From NCBI GenBank assembly GCA_963738615.1, contig CAVTXI010000012.1:992001-1056000 (forward strand): a DNA stretch of 64,000 nucleotides, in the 5' to 3' direction. Positions 18,467 through 28,128 of the stretch are shown here, piece by piece. Position 1 is the stretch's first letter, and each line of letters starts with the position of its first letter. The stretch is from CAVTWY01 sp963738615. Its GTDB lineage: Bacteria > Pseudomonadota > Gammaproteobacteria > Burkholderiales > Burkholderiaceae_C. The notes below the pieces were generated by a model that did no database searches, was not told the origin of the DNA, and saw only the letters and a program-made list of their open reading frames with translations. The position numbers and the translations under genes were made by a program.

Positions 18467-19150
18467 ATGTCCGTCGGCACCGACCGCCCTTCCGTCATCA
18501 TCGCCGGCTGCAACCGGGCTGATCGGGCGGTCCTTGCTGCGGCGCCTGCTCGAGGACCGCAGCACCGGCACAGTGCACGCATTGGTGCGCCGGGTCGACC
18601 ACGGTATCTCGCCTTCGCCGCGGCTGCTGACGCATCGCGTCGACTTCGACAAGCCAGCCGCGCTTGCCGCTGGCCTACGAGTGCTACATCGCGCTGGGCA
18701 CCACGATCCGGCAGGCGGGGTCGCAAGACGCCTTCCGACGCGTCGACTTCGACACCGTGCTCGCGCTGGCCAAGGCCGCCAAGGCGGCCGGCGTGGCGCG
18801 CCTGGCCCTCGTGTCAGCACTGGGCGCACACCCGAACTCGAACGTGTTCTACAACCGCGTGAAAGGCGAGGCCGAAAACGCGGTCACTGAATCTGGGCTT
18901 CGAGCGACTCGTCATCGCGCGACCTTCGTTGCTGCTGGGTGACCGCACCGCCCTCGGGCAGCCGCCGCGCCCGCTCGAGCGCCTGGTCGCGCTGGCGAGC
19001 CGCCCGCTGATGCCGTGGCTGCCATCGCGCTGGCGTCCCATCGACGATGCGGTTGTCGCCCGGGCCGTGGTGCGACGCATGCGCGACGAAGGCCCACGCG
19101 TGCAGGTGCTCGAGTCGTCCGAACTGGCCCGGCTGGGGCGATCAGACTAA
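18467..19150 (+). CDS. Atypical SDR / NAD(P)-binding protein, TIP30-like (three frame slips)
   Basis: The ATG at 18467 opens MSVGTDRPSVIIAG, then the frame changes three times. Removing T at 18509 gives the nucleotide-binding ATGLIGRSLLRRLLEDRS. Removing one T at 18664-18665 gives PLAYECYIALGTTIRQAGSQDAFRRVD. Removing T at 18892 gives LGFERLVIARPSLLLGDR. The mended protein of about 226 residues keeps the catalytic-type YNRVKGEAE and ALVSALGAHP segments of atypical SDRs related to TIP30/HTATIP2 and YbjT. All three corrections delete a single T, which argues for sequence error. Function unknown, probably an NADP-dependent oxidoreductase or redox sensor. Confidence 0.72.
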
Positions 19151-19162
19151 GCCTCGACGGCT

Positions 19163-19202
19163 TGCGTCAGTCGAAGCGGCCCTGCGTCAGTCGAAGCGGC
19201 CC
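19163..19202. repeat. 20-base perfect tandem duplication at the 3' end of the prolyl hydroxylase gene
   Basis: TGCGTCAGTCGAAGCGGCCC occurs twice head to tail (19163-19182 and 19183-19202). The second copy contains the stop codon and last codons of the minus-strand gene; the first lies just beyond the stop. The reading frame is not altered. Confidence 0.9.
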
Positions 19203-20044
19203 TGCCGCAGCCACTTCGTCGCGACCCACTTCTCGCCTTCGACAACCGGCGCGCCGCCGTGCAGCGTCTTCGTACTGGGGTGGGCGCGGTCGTAGCTGAA
19301 GAACACCGCGTTGCCCTTGATCGGCGCCACCTCGACGAACACGTCGGGGAAGGTGGTGCCGCCGCCCTTGGTGGGCGTGTTCAGGTACATCACGATGGTG
19401 CCCACGCGCTGGCCGCCGCGCTGCAGGATCTTCGGCGTGCCGCTGTGCGCGGGGTCGAAGTAGTCGTAGTGCGGCTTGTACTCGGCGCCGGGTGCGTAGT
19501 TCAGGATCTGCAGGCCTTCGCCGTTCTCGATCGGCCAGCCCAACAGCTTCGCGATCCGCGCCTCGACGCGCTTGCAGGCGTCGTTCTCGCCGCGGGTGTA
19601 GAACATGCCGCGACTGGTGCGTGCCTCGTTGACCTCGCTGCCGCCGGTCGCGTTGACGACGGTCTGTGAGCGCTCCATCCGCGGCTCGGCCAGGCGCATC
19701 AGTTCGTCGCATTCGTCGTCGGACAGCAACCCGCCGAAGACGATGACGCGCGGGTTCTTCATCGACATCAGGATCTTCACCTCGCGGTCGCCCGCATCGA
19801 GTACCGGCGGCGATCCGTCCATCGCAGGTTCGGGCACGACCACGGGGGCGGGAAGTTCGTTCTTCTTTTTCTGCTCCGCCAGGAACCCGGTCAGCGTGCT
19901 CTCGAGGGCCTCGATCGCGGTCTCTTCATCCCAGCCGCTGGACTTCATCGAGGTCAGCACGGCGTCGGGCTGATGCCCGGCCTGCGCCTGGTCGATGATC
20001 CACTTGCGAAGTTCGGGGGTGATGCGTTGGGTGGTTTTGCTCAT
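19187..20044 (-). CDS. 2OG-Fe(II) oxygenase, prolyl 4-hydroxylase family
   Basis: 285 residues from MSKTTQRITPELRKW at 20044. The N-terminal 90 residues are helical and variable. The catalytic domain has the iron-binding HxD in YKPHYDYFD, a distal histidine in DRAHPSTKTLHGG and a following lysine (EKWVATKWL) for 2-oxoglutarate. ESLTSRGMFY-type substrate segments (NEARTSRGMFYTRGEND) match the family. Bacterial members hydroxylate proline in proteins or peptides; the target is unknown. It is convergent with the SDR gene, 36 bases apart. The longer open frame upstream to 20272 lacks any conserved sequence. Confidence 0.88.
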   Translation of the reverse strand: MSKTTQRITPELRKWIIDQAQAGHQPDAVLTSMKSSGWDEETAIEALESTLTGFLAEQKKKNELPAPVVVPEPAMDGSPPVLDAGDREVKILMSMKNPRVIVFGGLLSDDECDELMRLAEPRMERSQTVVNATGGSEVNEARTSRGMFYTRGENDACKRVEARIAKLLGWPIENGEGLQILNYAPGAEYKPHYDYFDPAHSGTPKILQRGGQRVGTIVMYLNTPTKGGGTTFPDVFVEVAPIKGNAVFFSYDRAHPSTKTLHGGAPVVEGEKWVATKWLRQGRFD

Positions 20045-20121
20045 GGAAGAACCTTCGGGCCGGCAGACAACGCTGCGGATTTTCTCACCGCGCGCGTGTG
20101 ACGAATCGTACACTCTGCCCG

Positions 20122-21672
20122 TCACTCCACGGGCACCGTCCGATCGGCCGCCCAGGCGCGCAGGGCGTCGATGGACTCCGCGCGCGTCACCGACAGCGGC
20201 TTCGTGCGCGCCAGCTCGCCCGCCACCGCCTGCGCATCGGGCGCACGCTGCTGGCCGTGCGCCTCGTAGCACGCAGCCACGATCGCGGCTTCGATCTCGG
20301 CGCCCGAAAAACCGCTGCTGGCGCTCACCAGCGCAGGCATCAGCGCCTCGTCGACCGCCACACGGCGCTTGGCAAGGTGCAGGCGGAAGATGGCGTCACG
20401 CACCGGCTCGACAGGCAGGTCGACGAAGAAGATCTCGTCGAACCGGCCCTTGCGGATCAGTTCGGGCGGCAGCTTCTGCACGTCATTCGCCGTCGCCACC
20501 AGAAACACCGACGCCGTGCGCTCGGCCATCCACGTCAGCAGCGTGCCCAGCAGGCGCTGGCCGGTGCCCAGGCTGTCGGCGCCGTCCTGGCCCGATGCCA
20601 GGCCCTTCTCGACCTCGTCCATCCACACGATGCAGGGCTGCATCGCGTCGGCCACGCGCAGCGCCTCGCGCAGCTTGCGTTCGCTCTCGCCTTGGTACTT
20701 GTCGAACAGCGCGCCGAAATCCATCCGGAACAGCGGCACCTGCCACGACGCCGCGATGGCCTTCGCCGCCATGCTCTTGCCCGCACCCTGCACGCCCAAC
20801 AGCAGCACGCCGCGAGGTGGCGGCAGGCCGGTCGCTTGCGGGTCGACGAACGGTTGACGGCGCGCCGCCAGCCAGCGCTTCAACTTGCCCATGCCGGCTA
20901 CGTCATCAAGCGACGGCAGCCGCTGCTCGAAAGCCAGCAGTTCGGCCGCACCCGACATCTCGGCCTTCATCGCCATCACGCGCGCAAGGTCGGGCGTGGT
21001 GACCTGCCCGTCGGCCAGCACCACGCGCGCCAGATGCCGCACCGACGGTTCGGCCAGGCCGACCATCTGCCGCAGCAGCGACTCGAGCGTCGAGCGCAGA
21101 CCAACGGCTTCCTTTCCCTTCAGCCGCTGATGGCGGATCAACTCCTGGTCGAAGAGCGCGCGCACGCGATCGAGCGTCATCGGCTCGATGTCGAAGCGCG
21201 CGGTGAAAGGCGCCAGTTCGTCGGGCACTTTGATGTCATGACCCACCAGCAGCACCTGCAAGCCATGCCCGTCACCCTTGCCTTCGGCGCGCAATGCGAT
21301 CTCTTTCAGCGCCCGCGCGATCAGCGGGTTGCTGAGGTACGGGTGCACGTCCAACAAAAGCACGATCGACCGCTCGTGCAGTTTGTCGAGCGCCTCGAGC
21401 GCTTCGGGCAATTGACGCGTCGCTTTCGCATCGTCGGCGTCGCCACCACCCCCACCCTCTGCGCGCATCTCGGTCAGGCGCAACCTCAGGTTGTGCGCGA
21501 CCCGCAAGCCGCGGCTGGCGGACCAAGTCCACACCTCGCGCTTGGTCTGCGTTTTGGCGAAGGCTTCGAAGAGGGCCAGCACACGGCGCTCGTCGTGGGT
21601 TTCGATCACGACCAGCGGGGCGGCGGTGTCGAGGAGGTCACGAAGCGCTTCGACCTGTTGCGGAGTGGGCAT
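20122..21672 (-). CDS. AAA ATPase of the Ycf46 family
   Basis: 516 residues. The N-terminal half (about 1-250) is a diverged P-loop-like region: VVIETHDERRVLALFEAFA, then SIVLLLDVHPYLSNPLIAR and VLLVGHDIKVPDELAPF. The C-terminal half is a classical AAA domain with Walker A GVQGAGKS near residue 292, Walker B CIVWMDEVEKG near 348, an ATANDVQKLPPELIRKGRFDE sensor/arginine-finger region and a C-terminal lid. This two-part form matches the Ycf46/DUF-type AAA proteins of chloroplasts, cyanobacteria and proteobacteria. Their role is poorly known. The gene is 4 bases downstream of purL and is probably co-transcribed. Confidence 0.85.
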   Translation of the reverse strand: MPTPQQVEALRDLLDTAAPLVVIETHDERRVLALFEAFAKTQTKREVWTWSASRGLRVAHNLRLRLTEMRAEGGGGGDADDAKATRQLPEALEALDKLHERSIVLLLDVHPYLSNPLIARALKEIALRAEGKGDGHGLQVLLVGHDIKVPDELAPFTARFDIEPMTLDRVRALFDQELIRHQRLKGKEAVGLRSTLESLLRQMVGLAEPSVRHLARVVLADGQVTTPDLARVMAMKAEMSGAAELLAFEQRLPSLDDVAGMGKLKRWLAARRQPFVDPQATGLPPPRGVLLLGVQGAGKSMAAKAIAASWQVPLFRMDFGALFDKYQGESERKLREALRVADAMQPCIVWMDEVEKGLASGQDGADSLGTGQRLLGTLLTWMAERTASVFLVATANDVQKLPPELIRKGRFDEIFFVDLPVEPVRDAIFRLHLAKRRVAVDEALMPALVSASSGFSGAEIEAAIVAACYEAHGQQRAPDAQAVAGELARTKPLSVTRAESIDALRAWAADRTVPVE

Positions 21673-21676
21673 GGCC

Positions 21677-24600
21677 CTACCCTACCTGTTTGCGCGCGTT
21701 CGCGAACATCCGGACCCACGGACTCGGCTTCGACGTGTCGCCCGCACGCCAACTCATTTGCACATTCCTGAACACCCGCTCCGGATGTGGCATCAACGCC
21801 GTGAAGCGGCCGTCGGCTGTGGTCACCGCAGTCAAACCGTCGGGGCTGCCGTTGGGGTTGAAGGGGTAGCGTTCGGTCGGCTTGCCGGTGTTGTCGACGA
21901 AGCGCATCGCGCGGTGCACGGCCTTGGTATCGCCGCGCTGAGAAAAGTCGGCGTACCCCTCGCCATGCGCAACCGCGATCGGGATGCGGCTGCCGGCCAT
22001 GCCGGTGAAGAAGATGCTGGGGCTGTCGAGCACTTCGACCATCGCAAGCCGCGCTTCGTACTGCTCGCTCTTGTTGCGCGTGAACTTGGGCCACGCCGAT
22101 GCGCCGGGGATGATCGGTGCCAGCGCGGCCATCATCTGGCAGCCGTTGCACACGCCCAGGGCGAAGCTGTCGCCGCGGTCGAAGAACGCGGCGAAGGCTT
22201 CGGCGAGTTGCGGGTTGAACAGGATCGAACGTGCCCAGCCTTCGCCCGCGCCAAGCGTGTCGCCGTAGCTGAAGCCGCCGCAGGCGACGAAGCCCTGGAA
22301 CATGTCCAGGCGCGCGCGGCCGGTTTGCAGGTCGCTCATGTGCACGTCGAAGGTGTCGAAGCCGGCGGCGTGCATCGCGAAGCTCATCTCGACTTGCGAG
22401 TTGACACCCTGCTCGCGCAGGATCGCCAACGCGGGTCTGCGCGCCGGCGTTCACGAACGGGCGCGGCGATGTCGTCATTCGCGTCGAAGCTCAGGTGCAC
22501 GTGCAGCCCCGGGTCGTCGACCGCGCCCGCGGCTTCGTGTTCGGCATCCGCGCATGCCGGGTTGTCGCGCAGCTTCGCGATGCGCCAGCTCGGCTCGTCC
22601 CAAGCCTGATGCAGGTCGCGCAGCGGCGCAGTGAACTGCACCTTGGCGTCACGCCAGACTTCGACCACGCCGCGATCGTTCGGCTGGCCGATCACGTGGC
22701 TCGCGGTCGACAGGCCATGGCGACGCAGGACGCCAATCACCGCATCGCGATCGGCGCGCTTCACCTGCAGCACGGCGCCGAGCTCTTCGTTGAACAACGC
22801 GCGCAGCGTCAACTCGTGCCGCCGCGCGCCGACCTGCGTGGCCCAGTTCTTCGAGTCGCCGTATTCGGCGCGGCTGTCGCCGATGCCGTCGCCTTCGGTC
22901 ACGAGCATGTCGACGTTCAGGCTCACGCCAACGTGACCCGCGAAGGCCATCTCGCAGACGCTGGCCCAAAGGCCGCCGTCGCTGCGGTCGTGATACGCCA
23001 GCAACTGACGCGCGGCACGAAGTTCGTTGATGGCATCGACCAGCGCGATCAAACGCTTCGGGTCGTCGAGGTCGGGCACCGCGCCGCCGTAGCCCGCGCC
23101 GAGCACCTGCGCGAGCATCGAGCCGCCCATGCGTGAACGACCGCCGCCGAGGTCGACGAGGATCAGCACCGTGTCTGCGTCGGCCGCGAGCTGCGGCGTC
23201 AGCGATCCGCGCACGTCGTCGAGCGCAGCAAACGCCGACACGATCAGCGACACCGGCGCGACCACCTGCTTGTCGACGCCGTTGTTGTCCTTCCACTTCG
23301 TGCGCATCGACAACGAGTCTTTGCCCACCGGCACGCCAACGTCCAGCGCCGGGCACAGCTCGAGCGCCACCGCTCGCACGGTGTCATACAGCGCCGCGTC
23401 TTCGCCAGCTTCACCGCACGCGGCCATCCAGTTGCAGCTGAGCTTCACGTCGCGCAGCGTGATCGGTGCGGCCAGCAGATTCGTGATCGCCTCGCCCACC
23501 GCCATGCGGCCCGACGCGGGCGCGTCGACCGACGCGATCGGCGAGCGTTCGCCCATGCTCATCGCCTCGCCGCGAAAGCCGCTGTAGTCGGCAAGCGTGA
23601 CCGCACAGTCGGCCACCGGCACCTGCCACGGCCCGACCATCGGGTCGCGATGCGACAAGCCGCCCACCGTGCGGTCGGCGATCGTGACCAGGAAGCGCTT
23701 CGATGCGACTGTCGGGTGGCGCAGCACATCGAACGCGACGTTCTCGAGCTTCACGTCGGCGAGATCGAGCGCGGGGCCCGCGTCGCGAACCACACGCGTC
23801 ACGTCGCGCGTCATGCGCGGCGTTTTGCCCAGCAGTACCGACATCGGCATGTCGATCACGCGTGATCCGCCAACGCCCTTCTCGACCACCAGTTGCGCTT
23901 CGGCCGTCGCCTTGCCGACGACCGCGAAGGGGCAACGTTCACGTGCGCACATCGCTTCGAAGATCGGCAACGCCGAAGGCTCGAGCGCCAGCACGTAGCG
24001 CTCTTGGCTTTCGTTGCACCAGATCTCTTTCGGCGCCATGCCGCTTTCTTCGAGCGGCACGCGCGAAAGGTCGAAGCGCGCGCCGCGCCCAGCGCCATCG
24101 GCAAGCTCGGGGAACGCGTTCGACAAACCGCCCGCGCCGACGTCATGAATCGCGAGCACCGGGTTCTTCTCGCCCAGCGCTGCGCAATGATTGATGACCT
24201 CTTGCGCGCGGCGTTGAATCTCGGGGTTGCCGCGCTGCACCGAATCAAAGTCAAGCTGCGCCGCGTTCGTGCCACTCGCCATCGACGACGCCGCACCGCC
24301 GCCCATGCCGATGCGCATGCCCGGCCCGCCCAGTTGAATCAGCAACGTGCCCTCGGGGAATTCGATCTTCTTCGTCTGCGCGTCGGCGATCGTGCCCAAG
24401 CCGCCGGCAATCATGATCGGCTTGTGGAAGCCACGCTGCACGCCATCAACCTTCTGCTCGTACACGCGGAAGTAGCCGCCGAGGTTGGGCCGACCGAACT
24501 CGTTGTTGAACGCCGCGCCGCCGATCGGCCCGTCGATCATGATCTGCAGCGCGCTCGCGATCGTGTCGGGCTTGCCGTAGGGCGCGCGCTCCCACGGCTC

Positions 24601-25677
24601 GTTCGTATCAGGCAAATGCAGGTTCGACACCGAGAACCCCGTCAGCCCCGCCTTCGGCCGCGCACCACGACCGGTCGCGCCTTCGTCGCGAATTTCGCCG
24701 CCCGCACCGGTCGCCGCACCCGGGAACGGCGCGATCGCGGTCGGGTGGTTGTGCGTCTCGACCTTCATCAGCACGTGCGCGAGCTCGTCGCGCGGACCGT
24801 ACTGCGGCGCATTCGTGAAGCCTTGCGGCATCCACCGCCGCGCTGGGCCACCCTGCATGATCGCGGCGTTGTCCGAATAGGCGACGATCGTCCGCTGCGG
24901 CGACACCTTCTCGGTGTGACGAATCATCGCGAACATCGACTGCGGCTGCGCTTGCCCGTCGATCACGAAGCTCGCGTTGAAGATCTTGTGGCGGCAGTGT
25001 TCGCTGTTGGCCTGCGCGAACATCATCAGCTCGACGTCGGTCGGGTTGCGGCCGAGCATGCGGAAGGCATCGACCAAGTAGTCGATCTCATCGTCGGCCA
25101 GCGCCAGTCCGAACGTGGTGTTGGCCTTCACGAGCGCGGCGCGCCCGGCACCCAGTACGTCGACAGTCTCGAGCGGTTGCTCGGTTCGCCGCTCGAACAA
25201 CGCACGCGCCGCGTCACGCGTGAAGGCCACGCTGTCGGTCATGCGGTCGTGCAGCAGCGCCGCGATGGCGTCACGTTCGTGCGACGCCAGCGTCTTGATT
25301 CCGCCCAGCAGCCCGCGCTTCGTCTTCACCCGGTACTCGGTCACGCGCTCGATGCGGTGCACCGCTGCACCACAGTTGCGCGCGATGTCGCTCGCCTTGC
25401 TCGCCCACGGCGACACCGTGCCCAGCCGCGGCATCACGACGACGAGCTCGCCGTCGTCGCCGCCGCCGTAAGGCTCGCCGTACCGCAGCAGCGCCTCGAG
25501 CTTGTCGCTCATCGCGTTCGACAACGGCTCGTCGCTCCAGGCCCAATGAACGTGCCGAGCGTCGATGGTCTCGACCTGCGGCGCGACGGCTTTCGCCTTG
25601 TCGACGAGCGCGCGAAGACGAAACGCGGAATGGGCCTGGCCGCCTTCGAAGGCGCGGAGATGGTGGTGGGTGGTCAC
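21677..25677 (-). CDS. purL: Phosphoribosylformylglycinamidine synthase PurL (two one-base insertions near 22.43-22.46 kb)
   Basis: A single-chain PurL of about 1332 residues once two bases are removed. The synthetase part reads from MTTHHHLRAFEGG at 25677 and includes NSEHCRHKIFNA, PFPGAATGAGGEIRDEGATG, HDVGAGGLSNAFPELADG and VGKDSLSMRTKW. Near 22464 the frame should continue APFVNAGAQTRVAILREQGVNSQVEMS, but a surplus C (about 22459-22463) and a surplus T (about 22427-22430) break it. The glutaminase domain follows in frame to 21677, with the catalytic cysteine in GVCNGCQMM and a histidine in LMPHPERVFRN. It performs the fourth step of purine synthesis. It is essential in prototrophs, so the breaks are likely errors. 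Confidence 0.93.
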
Positions 25678-25808
25678 GCTTGGGATTGGGAGACGATGAT
25701 GCGGATAGCGCGCCTCTCGAGTGCGAGAGCGAACGGCCGAATGGCGGATTCTAGGAAGCGGCGTTGCGCGAACAACTCAACCCACGCGCGCTTTCGCCGT
25801 CGCACGCT

Positions 25809-25949
25809 TCAGTCGCCCCGCCTCGCGCCGCGCTTGGCCAGCAACTCGTCCCACCCATCCGGCGGCCGTCCGCGATCGATGCCAGCGAGTAGGCACTTCA
25901 ACGTCAGCACGGCATCGATTGAGTTGATGGCCTTCTCGTTCAACGTCAT
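25809..25949 (-). CDS. Small hypothetical protein, 46 residues
   Basis: An ATG at 25947-25949 opens MTLNEKAINSIDAVLTLKCL and continues AGIDRGRPPDGWDELLAKRGARRGD to a TGA. The composition is protein-like (amphipathic helix, then a charged tail), and it lies on the strand opposite to abiEi. Upstream in another frame is TLRELRQLLLTYGSTRAG, which might be the start of the same protein if a base is wrong. No family is recognised; it may be a remnant. Confidence 0.35.
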   Translation of the reverse strand: MTLNEKAINSIDAVLTLKCLLAGIDRGRPPDGWDELLAKRGARRGD

Positions 25950-26004
25950 TCACGTCGAGCCAGCTCTTGTCGATCCATACGTCAGTAGGAGTTGTCGCAG
26001 CTCT

Positions 26005-26042
26005 CGTAACGTCGGGACTTGCGTCTAACCCCCGACGTTACG
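26005..26042. promoter_or_regulatory. Inverted-repeat operator upstream of abiEi
   Basis: CGTAACGTCGGG (26005-26016) and CCCGACGTTACG (26031-26042) form a perfect 12-base inverted repeat with a 14-base spacer, ending 13 bases before the abiEi start. AbiEi-type antitoxins are known to bind inverted repeats in their own promoter and repress it, so this is very probably the autoregulatory site. Confidence 0.75.
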
Positions 26043-26055
26043 TATCATCCACAAC

Positions 26056-26658
26056 ATGGAAGCCGTGAGCGAGGTCCGTACGCTGAAGCTGATCCGCAAG
26101 CTCGGCGTCGCGCGCCCGAGAGACCTGGAGGAACGCGGCGTCACGCGCGCGCAGCTCGCGCGCCTGCTGCACGGCGGCCATGTCGTGCGGCGCAGCCGCG
26201 GCCTTTACGTCGCCGCCAACCACGAGCCGACCGCGGATCACACCCTCGCGCAGGTCGCCAAGCGTGTGCCACAGGCGGTGTTCTGCCTACTCACGGCGCT
26301 GCGCTTTCACGAGTTGACGACGCAGTCGCCGGCCCAGGTGTGGATCGCGCTGCCCGAGAAGGCGCGCCGCCCGCAACTCGACTACCCGCGCCTGCGCGTG
26401 GCGCGTTTCTCCGGTCCGGCGCTGACCGAAGGCGTCGAGCAGCACCGTGTCGAGGGCGTGCCGATCCGCGTGTACTCCGCGGCGAAGACGGTGGCCGACT
26501 GTTTCAAATACCGCAACAAGATCGGCATCGACCTTGCGGTTGAGGCGCTGCGCGACTTCAGCCGCAGGCACCGCGGCGGCGCGAACGACCTCGCGCGCTT
26601 CGCCCGCATCTGCCGCGTGTCGCGCGTGATGCAGCCCTACCTGGACTCGATCGCGTGA
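26056..26658 (+). CDS. abiEi: Type IV antitoxin, AbiEi family
   Basis: 200 residues. The N-terminal winged helix is LKLIRKLGVARPRDLEERGVTRAQLARLLHGGHVVRRSRGLYV, followed by the AbiEi C-terminal domain with LTALRFHELTTQSPAQVWIALP, ARFSGPALTEGV and GVPIRVYSAAKTVADCFKYRNKIG. AbiEi counters the nucleotidyltransferase toxin AbiEii without binding it (type IV) and represses its own promoter. The inverted repeat at 26005-26042 fits that role. The gene overlaps the toxin start (GTGA). The antitoxin is complete, unlike the toxin. It is known in phage abortive infection. Confidence 0.9.
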   Translation: MEAVSEVRTLKLIRKLGVARPRDLEERGVTRAQLARLLHGGHVVRRSRGLYVAANHEPTADHTLAQVAKRVPQAVFCLLTALRFHELTTQSPAQVWIALPEKARRPQLDYPRLRVARFSGPALTEGVEQHRVEGVPIRVYSAAKTVADCFKYRNKIGIDLAVEALRDFSRRHRGGANDLARFARICRVSRVMQPYLDSIA

Positions 26659-27298
26659 CGGCCGGCAAGAAGGTGAACCTCGCCGCGTCGGTCGCCGCAC
26701 GCCTGCTGAACAAGGCGAGGGAAACCGACGCCGACCACCAGTCACTGCTGACGAACTACTGCCTCGAGCGGTTCCTGTACCGCCTGGGTGCGTCGGCGTG
26801 CCGCGACCGCTTCGTGCTGAAGGGCGCGATGCTGCTGCGGCTGTGGTCCGAGCAACCGTACCGGGCGACGCGCGACCTCGACCACCCGATGTTCTCGCGT
26901 ATCCGCGCGAGGCCATGGTCGCCGAGAAGTTCGAGGCGATGGTGGTGCTTGGCGAACGCAACAGTCGCATCAAAGACTTCTTTGACCTGCACCATCTGGC
27001 AAGCCACTTCGAGTTCGATCGCGAGACGCTGACCGAGGCGGTGCGCCGCACGTTCGAACGGCGGGGCACGCCCGTGCCAGCGGAAGACCCGATCGGGCTC
27101 ACCGCGGCTTACTGGGAGAGCCCGACGCGGCCGGCGCAACTGCGGGCGTTCGCGCGGCGCGCGGGGCTGGAAGTGCCGGAGAAGCCGGCGCAGGCGTTCG
27201 TTCGGCTGCTTCACGCGTTTCTGTCGCCGGTGCTGGAGGATGTGCGACAGCGAAAACCACATCAGGGCGTTTGGGCCGCGAGTGGGCCATGGCGGTGA
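26655..27298 (+). pseudogene. abiEii: Type IV toxin AbiEii nucleotidyltransferase, internally deleted
   Basis: The GTG at 26655 overlaps the abiEi stop. The first part (about 78 codons) has FVLKGAMLLRLWSEQPYRATRDLD, the first nucleotidyltransferase motif. The frame then jumps to LAYPREAMVAEKFEAMVVLGERNSRIKDFFDLHHLASHF and runs to the stop at 27298. The usual block of roughly 80-100 residues between these segments, which contains the remaining catalytic acidic residues, is missing. About 214 codons remain, against nearly 300 for the family. Unlike other broken genes here this cannot be fixed by dropping a base, so the toxin is very likely dead. Confidence 0.8.
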
Positions 27299-27344
27299 GT
27301 GCCGCAGCTCGAGCGATCCGCCGCCTACCAGCTCTTGACGACAG

Positions 27345-28128
27345 CTACTTCGACACGCCCGCACGCGTCCCAAGGTGCATGCCGCCGTCGAGCAGAAGCA
27401 ATTCCCCCGTCACGGAGCGCGCGCCCTCGACGAGCCACAGCACCGCATCCGCCACATCCTCCGCGGTGCTGGCACGACCCAGCGGAGCGCTTCTCTCGTA
27501 GGCCGCCTTGACCTTCGCAGCGCCCTCTTCACCGATACCGTCGACGAACCAGCGCGTCGTGACCAATCCCGGGCAGACCGCGTTGACGCGCACGTTCGGC
27601 GCCAGCGCACGCGCGAAGTAGAGCGTCATGGAATTGACCGCACCTTTCGACGCGATGTAGGCGACCGATGAGCCGATGCCCAGTGCACCGGCGATCGATG
27701 ACACGTTGACGATCGAGCCGTGCGCGGCGCCCAGGTGGGGCGCGCAGGCGCGGGTCATCTGCAGGGTGCCGAGCGCGTTGACGCCGACGATGCGCTGGAA
27801 TGTGTCGGCATCGATGGCGTCCCAGTTGGCCGCGCCGGCAAAGCTGGTGACGCCGGCGTTGTTGACCAGCGCGTCGATGCGGCCCCATCGATCGAGCGTG
27901 GCTTGCACGATCGCGCGGCAGTCGACGTCTTGCGCGACGTCGCCACGAAGCACGAAGGCGTCAGCACCTGCGGCGCGGCATGCCTGCGGCCGTCGCATTC
28001 GCCTCGGACTCGCTCTTCGCGTAGTTGATGAGCACGTTCCACCCGCGGCCCGCGAGCGCAAGCGCCGTTGCCGCACCGACGCCGGTCGCCGAACCGGTGA
28101 CGATGGCGACCTTGCGCACGGTGCTCAT
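27345..28128 (-). CDS. Short-chain dehydrogenase/reductase (one-base frame slip)
   Basis: The ATG at 28126-28128 opens MSTVRKVAIVTGSATGVGAA, a TGxxxGxG cofactor site, in one frame up to about 27990. After one surplus base near 27981-27993 the protein continues DAFVLRGDVAQDVDCRAIV, LVNNAGVTSF, IVNVSSIAG with the catalytic serine, and YIASKG with the catalytic Tyr-x3-Lys, ending at 27345. The mended length is 260 residues, normal for classical SDRs. It resembles 3-oxoacyl-ACP reductases; the substrate is unknown. It overlaps the upstream ACT-domain gene by 4 bases (ATGA). Confidence 0.85.

Larger units (their letters stand above)
25678..26055. other. Intergenic region between purL and abiEi
   Basis: 378 bases. 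It should hold the purL promoter (minus strand), a short open frame on the minus strand (25809-25949) and the abiEi operator (26005-26042). No RNA gene or mobile-element end was recognised. Confidence 0.6.

Noticed and set aside
20098..21771. 557-codon plus-strand frame opposite the Ycf46-like ATPase
   Set aside because: Gln/Arg/His-rich shadow; the minus strand carries Walker A and B motifs.
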